Positions 48,943 to 56,331 of a stretch of DNA of 64,000 nucleotides are shown piece after piece. Location of the stretch: assembly GCA_963776375.1 (NCBI GenBank), contig CAVZMF010000010.1, forward strand, positions 1-64,000, given 5' to 3'. Each line of letters starts with the position of its first letter. The first letter of the stretch is position 1. A model generated the notes under the pieces. It searched no databases. It was not told where the DNA came from and saw only the letters and a list, made by a program, of their open reading frames with translations. The position numbers and the translations under genes are program-made. Source of the stretch: PALSA-612 sp963776375. GTDB taxonomy: Bacteria; Actinomycetota; Thermoleophilia; Gaiellales; Gaiellaceae.

Positions 48943-50187
48943 ATGGCCGTGACGGCAGGACCGAAGCTCGATGCGCACATTCTGCGCGGGGATTTTCCGA
49001 TCTTCGAGCACCCGATCCACGGGCAGCCGCTGTCCTATCTCGACTCGGCCTCGAGCTCGCAGAAGCCGCGGCAGGTGCTGGACGCGATGCGCGAGTTCTA
49101 CGAGACGTCCTACGCGAACGTGCACCGAGGGGTGTACGACCTCGCCGAGCGGGCCACGGCCGGCTACGAGGCGGCCCGCGAGAAGACCCGCGCGCTGATC
49201 AACGCGCCCTCGACGTCCGAGGTGATCTTCACGCGCAACGTCACCGAGGGGCTGAACCTCGTCGCGTACGCCTGGGGTCTCGACAACCTCGGCCCGGGTG
49301 ACGTCGCGGTCGTCACCGAGCTCGAGCACCACGCGAACTTCGTCCCCTGGCAGCAGATCGCGAAGCGGGCCGGCGCCGGGTTCCGCGTGATCGGCATCGA
49401 CGACGCGGGCGAGCTGCGCCTCGACGGCCTCGACGAGATCGCAAAGGCGGGCCGGGTCAAGGTCGTGGCCGCGAACCTCGTCTCCAACACGCTCGGCACG
49501 ATCAACCCGATCGACCGGCTGACGGCCTGGGCGCACGAGCAGGGTGCGATCATGGTCGTCGACGCCGCGCAGGCCGTCCCGCACCGACGCGTCGACGTGC
49601 AGGCGCTCGGCGTCGACTTCCTCGGCTTCACCTCGCACAAGCTGTGCGGGCCGACCGGCGCCGGTGCGCTCTACGGCCGCCGCGAGTTGCTCGAGCGCAT
49701 GTCTCCGTTCGAGATGGGCGGCGAGATGATCCGCAAGGTCACGATCGAGGAGACGACCTGGAACGACCTGCCCTACAAGTTCGAGGCCGGGACGCCGGCG
49801 TTCGTCGAGGCCTACGGGATGGGCGTCGCGATCGACTACATCACCGAGGTCGGTCTCGACGCGATCGAGGAGCACGAGCACGACCTCGTCTGCCGCGCGA
49901 TCGAGCGCCTGTCGGAGCTCGACTGGATCACGGTCTACGGCCCGCCGCCGAACCGCCGAGCCGGGATCGTGTCCTTCAACGTCGAGGGCGTCCACCCGCA
50001 CGACGTGGCGCAGATCCTCGACTCCCACGGCGTCTGCGTCCGCGCGAGCCACCACTGCACGCAGCCGCTCATGCGCCGGCTCGGGGTCACGGCGACGGCA
50101 CGTGCGAGCTTCTACCTGTACTCGATCCCCGAGGAGATCGACCGCCTCGTCGCCGGTCTCCACAGGGTGCGAAAGGTGTTCGCCTGA
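48943..50187 (+). CDS. sufS: Cysteine desulfurase SufS
   Basis: The protein has 414 residues with start ATG 48943. The PLP lysine lies in 'GFTSHKLCGPTG', the PLP phosphate/His site in 'ELEHHANFVPW', and the persulfide Cys in 'RASHHCTQPLM'. 'YLDSASSSQKPRQVLDA' is the usual opening. It supplies sulfur to SufU, whose gene follows with TGATG overlap. It has no indel. Confidence 0.95.
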   Translation: MAVTAGPKLDAHILRGDFPIFEHPIHGQPLSYLDSASSSQKPRQVLDAMREFYETSYANVHRGVYDLAERATAGYEAAREKTRALINAPSTSEVIFTRNVTEGLNLVAYAWGLDNLGPGDVAVVTELEHHANFVPWQQIAKRAGAGFRVIGIDDAGELRLDGLDEIAKAGRVKVVAANLVSNTLGTINPIDRLTAWAHEQGAIMVVDAAQAVPHRRVDVQALGVDFLGFTSHKLCGPTGAGALYGRRELLERMSPFEMGGEMIRKVTIEETTWNDLPYKFEAGTPAFVEAYGMGVAIDYITEVGLDAIEEHEHDLVCRAIERLSELDWITVYGPPPNRRAGIVSFNVEGVHPHDVAQILDSHGVCVRASHHCTQPLMRRLGVTATARASFYLYSIPEEIDRLVAGLHRVRKVFA

Positions 50188-50621
50188 TGGACGACCAGCT
50201 CTACAGGGAGATCATCCTCGACCACTACAAGAACCCGCGCGGGCACGGGGTGATCGAGGACGCGGATGCCGAGGCCGAGGGCATGAACCCGCTCTGCGGC
50301 GACGAGGTGTCGATCTACGTCGCCTTCGCCGAGGACGGCGAGACGATCGACGACGTCAAGTTCTCCGGCCGCGGCTGCGCGATCAGCCAGGCGGCGACGT
50401 CGATGCTGATGGAGATGGCCAAGGGTCGCACGGCGACCGAGGTCGCGACCTTGCCCAAGGACGAGCTGCTCGAGGAGATCGGTGTGCCGCTCCAGAACAA
50501 CCCGACGCGGCTCAAGTGCGCCCTGCTCGGCCTGACGACGCTCAAGGTCGCACTGCACAAGGCCAAGGGCACGCCGCTGCCCGAGGGCCTGTCCGGCTTC
50601 GACGAGCTGGAACTGAAATAA
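50187..50621 (+). CDS. sufU: Zn-dependent sulfur-transfer protein SufU
   Basis: The protein has 144 residues with start ATG 50187. Three conserved Cys appear in 'MNPLCGDEV', 'GRGCAISQA' and 'RLKCALLG', with the SufU-type insert before the last Cys ('KGRTATEVATLPKDELL'). It carries sulfur from SufS to SufBCD. SufU with SufS is typical of Gram-positive and actinobacterial systems. Confidence 0.94.
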   Translation: MDDQLYREIILDHYKNPRGHGVIEDADAEAEGMNPLCGDEVSIYVAFAEDGETIDDVKFSGRGCAISQAATSMLMEMAKGRTATEVATLPKDELLEEIGVPLQNNPTRLKCALLGLTTLKVALHKAKGTPLPEGLSGFDELELK

Positions 50622-50690
50622 GTGGCCCAACCGGCTCCCTCCACCGGCGCCTGGACGTCTGCAAAGCGGCACCGTGCGGCGTCCTCAGTC

Positions 50691-50716
50691 GCGCCTGTAT
50701 CTGCTGATACAGGCGC
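50691..50716. terminator. Hairpin between sufU and the Rieske gene
   Basis: Perfect 10-bp arms GCGCCTGTAT (50691-50700) and ATACAGGCGC (50707-50716), loop CTGCTG. No T-tract follows. It may attenuate or process the sufS-sufU-Rieske transcript rather than end it, as the next gene starts 69 bp later on the same strand. Confidence 0.45.
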
Positions 50717-50784
50717 TCCCTGCGTCCTTGCCTGGCTCGCTGTTCGCTCGCCAGGCATCCGATAAGGGAACCGGCCGAGCCCTC

Positions 50785-51099
50785 GTGGCCCACATCGACG
50801 TGTGCCCGGTGGAGGAGCTGCCGCCGGGGCGGATGAAGATCGTGCGCGCGGGCGAGCTGGCGGTCGGCGTCTACAACGTCGGCGGCGAGCTGTACGCGAT
50901 CGAGGACCGCTGTTCGCACGACGACGGCCCGCTCTGCGAAGGCGACTGGGACCCCGACGAGGGCGTCGTCATCTGCCCGCGGCACGGCTCCAACTTCGAC
51001 CTCCGCACCGGGGACGCGCTGACGCTCCCGGCCTTCCAGCCCGTGTCGACCTACCCGGTGCGCGTCTTCGAGGGCATGGTCAGGCTCGAGCTGCCCTGA
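50785..51099 (+). CDS. Rieske-type [2Fe-2S] ferredoxin
   Basis: The protein has 104 residues with start GTG 50785. The two cluster motifs are 'DRCSHDDGPL' (CxH) and 'VICPRHGSNFDL' (CxxH). No signal peptide or membrane anchor is present, so it is a soluble NirD/BphA3-like electron carrier. Position behind sufU matches many actinobacterial suf clusters, where it may help Fe-S delivery. Confidence 0.92.
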   Translation: MAHIDVCPVEELPPGRMKIVRAGELAVGVYNVGGELYAIEDRCSHDDGPLCEGDWDPDEGVVICPRHGSNFDLRTGDALTLPAFQPVSTYPVRVFEGMVRLELP

Positions 51100-51561
51100 A
51101 CTGGACGAGCACCAGCCGCTCGACAGGGCCTTTGATGCTCTGCTCGCGCACGGTGCCGATTCCGCGGACGTAGAGCTTGTGGTCGAGCACGCCCGGCTCG
51201 AGCGGCGTCCACTCCTCGGTGAGCAGCGCGTCGTTCGAACGGGCAGCCGGCGTCCGCGCCGACGCGTGCAGTCCGAGGACGCGGAAGTGGTCCTCCGCGG
51301 TTCGCGCCCACGTCCTTCCACGTGACGAATGCCTGGTTGCCCCTGAAGCCGGGCTCGACGTACGTCTACAACGGCGTCAAGGACGGCAAGCGGGCGCGCG
51401 ACGTCGTCACGGTCGGGCGGGGCGTCACGACGATCGAACGCGTCCGCTTGCGGTGATCCACGATCGGCTCTACCTCGACGGCTCTGGGCCGCGGGGACAG
51501 CGCCGACCACGATCGAAGCGACGAGCACGGCCGGTACGAGCAGTAGTAGCGATCTCTTCAT
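51080..51561 (-). pseudogene. Secreted protein gene with an inverted internal segment
   Basis: The minus strand from ATG 51561 (AAAGGAG upstream) encodes a signal peptide 'LLLLVPAVLVASIVVGAVPA'. Then the frame is lost. The matching middle of the protein is on the plus strand: 'NAWLPLKPGSTYVYNGVKDG' and 'DRLYLDG' (51,325-51,480). The C-terminal part is again on the minus strand: 'AEDHFRVLGLHASA', 'EEWTPLEPGVLDHKLYVRG' (51,305-51,105). The flipped piece lies between GTCCTCCGCGG (51290-51300) and CCGCGGGGAC (51489-51498), which are inverted repeats. About 60 residues of the expected middle seem lost. The family is an actinobacterial secreted protein of unknown function. Confidence 0.6.
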
Positions 51562-51668
51562 CACGAGCTCCTTTCACCTCGATTCCCGCCGACCGTAGAG
51601 CGGACACATGAACGGGCGATGACCGCTCGTTCATGCCCCGGTCATCCGGGTTGCGCCACACTCAGCCC

Positions 51669-51792
51669 ATGCGCGTGCTCCTCGTCGAGGACGAGCCGGG
51701 GATGGCGAACGTGATCCGACGTGTCCTGACCCGCGAGGGGACGGCCGTGGACGTGGCCGGCAGCGGCGAGGATGCGCTCTGGATGGCAGCGG
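51669..51792 (+). pseudogene. Response-regulator receiver fragment
   Basis: ATG 51669 gives 'MRVLLVEDEPGMANVIRRVL' and 'VDVAGSGEDALWMAA', the first half of a receiver domain with the acidic pocket residues (EDE). The phospho-Asp strand and DNA-binding domain are missing. Directly after about 51,792 a sensor-kinase periplasmic segment begins out of frame, so the region between was lost. Confidence 0.65.
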
Positions 51793-52299
51793 CGCCGACG
51801 ACTCGCTGCGTGGAGAGCCGCTGCTCGCCACGAGTCGAGTGGGCGCCGTCGCGCATCGGGGCGTCTTCGTCGTCGTTCCGTCGGTGCCCGGCCTGGACGA
51901 GCCGGCGAGGCTCCTGGCGACGCCGGTCGACCGCGGCGGCAGGAGTTCCGTGCTCGTCGTCGGCGCGACGCGCGAGAACCGGGCCGAGGCGCTGCGAAGC
52001 CTGAAGACCGATCTCCTCATCGCCGGGCCGATCGCCCTCGTGCTGGCCACCGTGCTCGGGTACTTCCTGGCCGGCTCCGGCCTACGGGTGGTCGAGACGA
52101 TGCGCAGGCGGGCAGCCGCCGTGTCGGCCGACCGACGGGGAGAGCGCCTGCCGGTGCCGCCGAAGGACGAAGCGGAAACGGGGCGGGCCTGGGGCTCTCG
52201 ATCGTCGGCGTGATCGCTGCAGCGCATGCCGGCAGGGCCGAGGCGCGGAACCGCACGCCTGTCGGAGCGGAGGTCTGGATCTCTGTGCCGGCCCGGTAG
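51793..52299 (+). pseudogene. Sensor histidine kinase fragment
   Basis: A sensor segment ('VGAVAHRGVFVVVPSVPGLD') leads to a transmembrane helix ('LLIAGPIALVLATVLGYFLA') and the start of HAMP ('RRAAAVSADRRGERLPV'). Then it jumps to the very end of the catalytic domain, 'GAGLGLSIVGVIAAAHAG' and 'GAEVWISVPAR' before TAG 52297. The phospho-His helix and most of the ATPase domain are absent. With the receiver fragment it forms a collapsed two-component system. Confidence 0.65.
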
Positions 52300-52411
52300 C
52301 AGGGACGCCCCACTGCGGCTTGACGCCGTCCGGCTGAGCGCGGAGAATCGCAAGGTGGCAGGCGGCCCCACTCTGCTGGCGCAGGCACGCGTATGGGCGC
52401 GTCCGCGAAGC

Positions 52412-53308
52412 GTGCCCGATGACCCGTGGATTCCCCAGTCGCTCCACCACTGGGGGCGGGTGCCCGGCGGCCGCGAATGGCTGAAGCGGCTGCCGGCGAT
52501 CGTCCGAGAGTGCGCCGAGACGTGGCAGCTGCAGCTGGGGGAGCCTTACAACGGCGGCAAGGTAGGGATCGCGCTCAGGGTCGAGCGAGCGGACGGCTCA
52601 CCGGCCGTGCTCAAGGTCAACTTTCCCGGCAGGGAGTCGGCGCACGAGGCGACCGCTCTCGCGCATTGGCGCGGGGCCGGTGCGGTGCACCTCTTCGAGC
52701 GGGATGACGACCGCTCCGCACTGCTACTCGAGCGCTGCGAGCCCGGTGGCCAGCTTTCCAAAATCCGTGACGAAGACGAGGCGCAGACAGCCGCCGCGGC
52801 GATCCTGGCGCGGATCTGGCGGCTGGCGCCCGACCCGCACCCGTTTCGCCTGCTCGAAGACGAGGCCGCCTGCTGGGCGGAGAGGATGCCGGGGCTGTGG
52901 AAGGCGCGCGGGCGTCCGTTCGAGCGGGAGCTCCTGGACGCCGCCGTGGCTGCGTACCGAGAGCTCGGATCGGACCAGCGAGAGGCCGTCGTCTGCCATC
53001 AGGACTTCCACGGCGGCAACGTCCTGCGGTCCACCCGCGAGCGCTGGCTGGCAATCGACCCGAAGCCGCTCGTCGGCGAGCGCGAGTTCGACACCGCGTG
53101 GCTTCTCCGCGACCGCCGGGCCTCGGCCGCCGCGGAGGCCCATCCGGGCCGTCGGCTGCGCCGCAGGCTCGACCTCCTGTCCGCCGAGCTGGAGCTCGAC
53201 CGGGAGCGAATACGCGGCTGGGGGATCGCGCGCATGGTCTCCTGGGCCCTCGACGCCGGACGCGTCAACGGGCACGTCGACTGCGCGAGACTGCTCTTCG
53301 AGCTCTGA
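52412..53308 (+). CDS. Aminoglycoside phosphotransferase (APH(6)/streptomycin-kinase-like)
   Basis: The protein has 298 residues; GTG 52412 opens 'VPDDPWIPQSLHHWGRVPGG'. Kinase-fold landmarks are 'SPAVLKVNFPG' (Lys of the N-lobe), the catalytic loop 'VVCHQDFHGGNVLRS' and 'WLAIDPKPLVGEREFD' (metal Asp). Such proteins phosphorylate aminoglycosides or other small alcohols. An intrinsic metabolic role is as likely as resistance. The gene is intact although its upstream neighbours are broken. Confidence 0.82.
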   Translation: MPDDPWIPQSLHHWGRVPGGREWLKRLPAIVRECAETWQLQLGEPYNGGKVGIALRVERADGSPAVLKVNFPGRESAHEATALAHWRGAGAVHLFERDDDRSALLLERCEPGGQLSKIRDEDEAQTAAAAILARIWRLAPDPHPFRLLEDEAACWAERMPGLWKARGRPFERELLDAAVAAYRELGSDQREAVVCHQDFHGGNVLRSTRERWLAIDPKPLVGEREFDTAWLLRDRRASAAAEAHPGRRLRRRLDLLSAELELDRERIRGWGIARMVSWALDAGRVNGHVDCARLLFEL

Positions 53309-53327
53309 ACGCAGGTAGCTTGCGGGC

Positions 53328-53930
53328 GTGCTCGACGACCGCGTTCGTTCCGTCATGCAGCGCCTCGAGGAGGAGGACCGGGTCGAGCGTGAGCAAGGGC
53401 TGCCGAGCGCGATGCGGGCGCGGGCGGTGCCGGCCACGACGGGCCGCTTCCTGTTCGGTCTCGTCGCCCACCATCCGGGCTGCGACGTGCTCGAGCTCGG
53501 CGGCTCGCGCGGATATTCGACGCTCTGGTTCGGCGCCGGCGTGCGCTATCTGGGCGGCCGCGTCGTGTCGCTCGAGAGCGACCCGGCCAAGTGCGAGGCA
53601 CGGCGGCGCAACATCGCCGAGGCGGGCCTCGACGAGTGGGTCGAACTCGTCGACGGCGACGCCCTGGAGCTCGTCCCGACCCTCGCCGAGGCGTTCGACG
53701 TCGTCTTCATCGACGCGGAGAAGGAGGACTACGAGCGGCTGTTCCAGCTCGCCCGCGAGAAGGTCGAGCCGGGCGCGGTCTTCGTCGCCGACAACGTGCT
53801 CTCGCACGAAGACACCCTCGGCGCCTTCTCTCGCGCGCGCCAGGAGGACCCGACGCTCGTCAGCGTGACGGTGCCTCTCGACCGGGGTCTCGAGCTCAGC
53901 ACTGTGATTTCCGACACGAAGCCGTCTTGA
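53328..53930 (+). CDS. Class I SAM-dependent O-methyltransferase
   Basis: The protein has 200 residues with start GTG 53328. Motif I 'DVLELGGSRGYSTLWFG', the acidic ribose-binding 'VVSLESDPAKCEA' and 'DVVFIDAEKEDYERLF' match the catechol O-methyltransferase-like family, which uses a divalent metal (DAEK Asp). Acceptor is unknown. It lies 19 bp after the kinase gene, same strand, so they are probably cotranscribed. Confidence 0.85.
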   Translation: MLDDRVRSVMQRLEEEDRVEREQGLPSAMRARAVPATTGRFLFGLVAHHPGCDVLELGGSRGYSTLWFGAGVRYLGGRVVSLESDPAKCEARRRNIAEAGLDEWVELVDGDALELVPTLAEAFDVVFIDAEKEDYERLFQLAREKVEPGAVFVADNVLSHEDTLGAFSRARQEDPTLVSVTVPLDRGLELSTVISDTKPS

Positions 53931-53939
53931 CTGGACCCG

Positions 53940-53945
53940 TATAGT
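53940..53945 (+). promoter_or_regulatory. Possible -10 element for the structured RNA
   Basis: TATAGT at 53940-53945 fits an actinobacterial TANNNT -10 box and would place the start near 53,952. TTGACT at 53927-53932 is too close to serve as -35 for it, so the promoter assignment is tentative. Confidence 0.3.
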
Positions 53946-53951
53946 TCGACT

Positions 53952-54186
53952 ACCGCGGAAAGGAGGTGGTCCGAGTTGAGTGAAGACTGTTCGGGCAGTG
54001 GAGGTACCAGCGGGTAGGGGCGTGTCCCCGGGACCTGACGGGAACCGCCTAGCCAGCGTGGGGGACTCGCTGCAAGCGCCGCCGGCTTCCGCAGTGTTGT
54101 CTTAACTGCATGCCGAGCTGGAAGCGCCCCTACTAATCCAACGCTGTAGCCGGATGAAAGGGCTCCGCAAGGGGCCCTTTCTCTTT
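53952..54186 (+). ncRNA. Structured RNA candidate, about 230 nt, unassigned
   Basis: It lies between two genes whose coding frames end outside it and ends in a strong terminator. Perfect pairings support structure. A long-range helix GTAGGGGCG (54014-54022) with CGCCCCTAC (54125-54133) encloses the core. Hairpin CAGCG (54054-54058)/CGCTG (54068-54072) has loop bases GGGGAC (54061-54066) complementary to GTCCCC (54024-54029), a pseudoknot. Hairpin GCAGT (54091-54095)/ACTGC (54105-54109) is extended by CGGC/GCCG (54083-54086, 54112-54115). GGTCC (53968-53972) can pair GGACC (54031-54035). The 5' part holds GAAAGGAGGTG, a full match to the 16S anti-Shine-Dalgarno. It does not show tmRNA, RNase P or SRP hallmarks. 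Confidence 0.65.
54157..54186 (+). terminator. Rho-independent terminator of the structured RNA
   Basis: Stem AAAGGGCTCC (54157-54166) and GGGGCCCTTT (54171-54180), ten pairs with one wobble, GCAA tetraloop, followed by CTCTTT. It separates the RNA from the convergent R2lox-like gene. Confidence 0.8.
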
Positions 54187-54187
54187 G

Positions 54188-55060
54188 CTAGGCGGGCTGG
54201 GCCTGTCCCAGCCGCTCCAGCAGCGAGAGCAACCGCTGGACCGGCCGACCGAGCGCATACGAGAGGCCGAACGGCCTCGACTCGTAGCGCATGATCACGG
54301 AGTCCGCGAGCGCGGTGACGAGCGGCGCCAGTTCCTGCACGCGGGCCTTGACCGCCGGCGCGACCCTGGCATCCGCTTCGATCAGCCGCTTCAGGACGTG
54401 GAGTCCGTACGCGACGTGCCGCGACTCGTCTCTGTTGACGAGGAGCAGTCCCGCGCGCAGGCCGGGCAGGATCTCCCGCGGCTCGAGCGCCTCCTCGAGC
54501 ACCTGTTGTCCGGTGTCGGCGAGCATGCCCTCGACGATCAGGCAGTAGGTCGTCAGTGCACGCGCATGCGCGACGGGGCTCGAGTCGGTCATGAGACGGC
54601 CCATCGCCTCCGGAAGCTCGACGTCGTAAAGACGCCGTCCTGCCTCGGGCGGCGTCACGAGGCTGTCCTCCCGGATCACCTGCTCGAGGTAGCGGCGGAA
54701 GAAGTCGGTGTGCTTCCCCTCCTCCCAGAGCCACGCCGTGGCGAACAGCTCGTCGTCGTACCGCCGCTGGCTCGCCGCCAGGAAGGCGACCGGAAGGAGA
54801 TCCCGCGTCACCGCCTCTTCGCCGGCGAAGAAGAGCCACGCCACGTGCGCGAGGAGGTCACGCTCGTCGGCAGCGAGGCGGGGCCACTGCTCGACGTCCT
54901 CGGTGAAGTCGATCCCCGCGGGATCCCACGTGCCCAGCTGCTTGGCCTTCTCGTACAGGCGCTGGACCTCAGGGTCGCGCGTGGGCTCGCCGGCAGCGCG
55001 GACCGTCGAGACCGGAGACGTCTGGCTGCGCGGGATCGGCGTGTACTGCTTCGAGTCGAT
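54188..55060 (-). CDS. R2-like ligand-binding oxidase (R2lox)/ferritin-like diiron protein
   Basis: The diiron ligands are in the R2 order: 'FFAGEEAVTRD' (Glu), 'WLWEEGKHTDFF' (ExxH), 'LIVEGMLAD' (Glu) and 'NRDESRHVAYG' (ExxH). The frame is open upstream to 'DSKQYTPIPRSQTSP', as expected for the R2lox N-terminus. No ATG/GTG/TTG is available there. AGGAGG stands 5 nt before an ATC codon at 55060, which may be a rare start or a base error. The first ATG (54844) would remove about 70 residues. R2lox proteins bind a fatty acid and a Mn/Fe centre. Stop at 54188, beside the terminator. Confidence 0.75.
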   Translation of the reverse strand: MDSKQYTPIPRSQTSPVSTVRAAGEPTRDPEVQRLYEKAKQLGTWDPAGIDFTEDVEQWPRLAADERDLLAHVAWLFFAGEEAVTRDLLPVAFLAASQRRYDDELFATAWLWEEGKHTDFFRRYLEQVIREDSLVTPPEAGRRLYDVELPEAMGRLMTDSSPVAHARALTTYCLIVEGMLADTGQQVLEEALEPREILPGLRAGLLLVNRDESRHVAYGLHVLKRLIEADARVAPAVKARVQELAPLVTALADSVIMRYESRPFGLSYALGRPVQRLLSLLERLGQAQPA

Positions 55061-55093
55061 TTCGTCCTCCTGGGCGACCGAGGTGGTCGTACT

Positions 55094-55441
55094 CTACGGC
55101 GTCTCCGGCGTCTCGTGGAAGACAATCTCGAGCCGTTCGAGCTCGGAGACGGAGATGCCGGCGGCCCTGGCCCGGGAGCGGAAGTCGCCGGCGCTCGATC
55201 CGCTCTCCAGGAGGTCGGACTCGCTGTCCCAGAAGCTGATCGCGACGCCGCGGTGCCCGTCGGGGCTCGCCAGCCCGATCAACCCCCGCCAGCCCGGTTG
55301 TCGCCGCTGGATGGGGAGGACGTGATCGGCCAACAGGGTCAGCACTCGCTGGACGCTGGCCGGCGGGCCCTCGAACGTCGTCATCCGAACGCATGGGCCG
55401 CCGGACGCCGTCTCGCCGATCGAGTCGTGCTCGATCGGCAT
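55094..55441 (-). CDS. Antibiotic-biosynthesis-monooxygenase-like (dimeric alpha/beta barrel) protein
   Basis: The protein has 115 residues with start ATG 55441, overlapping the epimerase stop by ATGA. 'MTTFEGPPASVQRVLTLLAD' and 'PGWRGLIGLASPDGHRGVAI' with 'FWDSESDLLES' fit the ferredoxin-like ABM fold. No heme or catalytic residues can be assigned. The gene ends 34 bp before the R2lox-like gene on the same strand, so they may share a transcript. Confidence 0.65.
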   Translation of the reverse strand: MPIEHDSIGETASGGPCVRMTTFEGPPASVQRVLTLLADHVLPIQRRQPGWRGLIGLASPDGHRGVAISFWDSESDLLESGSSAGDFRSRARAAGISVSELERLEIVFHETPETP

Positions 55442-56331
55442 CAGGCCGCCCGCCGGATCTGCTCGTCCAGCGGGACGAGGTCGACGTCGAAGGTCTCGAG
55501 GGCCGGTCCGTTGTCGCAGACGTTGTCCCCGCCCTCGGCGAGCATCGTCAGCTGGTCGCGGGTCACGGGCGCGCCGGGAACCCGCTCCGCGAGGAGGGCA
55601 ACGGGGCGGACGAGCCCGAAGGGCAGATGGATCGTGCCGCGCCGAACGCCGAGCACCCTCTTCAGGCGGTCGTACAGCTCGTTCCAGGTGACCGCGTCCG
55701 GCCCACCGATCTCGAACGTGCGGCCGGCGGCGCCGGAGGCATCGACCGCCTGGGCGAAGAACGACGCCACGTCGTCGATCCAGATGGGCTGCAGCCGGAT
55801 CGTCCCGTCGCCGAGGACCGGAGTCAGCGGGCTGAGCTTCACCTGGCGGACGAACGTCGGTAGCACCCCGCCATCCTTGCCGAAGACGAAGCTGGGCCGG
55901 AAGGCGACGTGCTCGAGGCCGGCGCCGCCGACGGCCTGCTCCATCGCCCACTTGGCCCGGAAGTACGGCACGAGCTCGCGGTTCTGCTCGTTCGTCCCGA
56001 GCGCGCTCATCAGGACGAAGCGGCGCGCGCCGGCCTCCTTCGCCGCCGCGATCAGGTTCTCCGTGCCGCCGACCATCACGCGGTCGTAATCCTCGCGGGA
56101 GCCCTTGATGATCGCGACGAGGTGGACGACGGCCTCGCACCCCTCGGCGGCCCGGCGCAGGCTGTCCGCGTCAGTGACGTCCCCCTCGGCCAGCTCGCAG
56201 CCCCACGTCCGGAGCGTCTTGGCCCGTTCCGGCCTGCGGACGAGCGCGCGCACGTCGTGATCGCGCGCCCGGAGCGCGTACGCGACCTTCGCGCCGACGA
56301 AGCCCGTGCCGCCGGTGAGCAGGACCTTCAC
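55441..56331 (-). CDS. NAD(P)-dependent epimerase/NDUFA9-like SDR protein
   Basis: The protein has 296 residues with start GTG 56331 overlapping the dcd stop by GTGA. 'KVLLTGGTGFVGAKVAYAL' is the atypical SDR nucleotide motif and 'AVVHLVAIIKGSREDY' follows. The usual catalytic YxxxK is seen as 'YFRAKWAMEQAV'. The branch resembles the complex I accessory protein NDUFA9 and related binding proteins, which may not be catalytic. Substrate is unknown. Confidence 0.85.
   Translation of the reverse strand: MKVLLTGGTGFVGAKVAYALRARDHDVRALVRRPERAKTLRTWGCELAEGDVTDADSLRRAAEGCEAVVHLVAIIKGSREDYDRVMVGGTENLIAAAKEAGARRFVLMSALGTNEQNRELVPYFRAKWAMEQAVGGAGLEHVAFRPSFVFGKDGGVLPTFVRQVKLSPLTPVLGDGTIRLQPIWIDDVASFFAQAVDASGAAGRTFEIGGPDAVTWNELYDRLKRVLGVRRGTIHLPFGLVRPVALLAERVPGAPVTRDQLTMLAEGGDNVCDNGPALETFDVDLVPLDEQIRRAA

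Noticed and set aside
48919..50163. Extension of the cytochrome lipoprotein upstream across sufS on the minus strand
   Set aside because: The extra 400 residues are antisense of sufS; the signal peptide clearly starts at 48,918.
53952..54186. tmRNA, RNase P RNA or SRP RNA identity for the structured RNA
   Set aside because: No tRNA-like ends or CCA, no conserved RNase P core, no SRP helix 8 motif.
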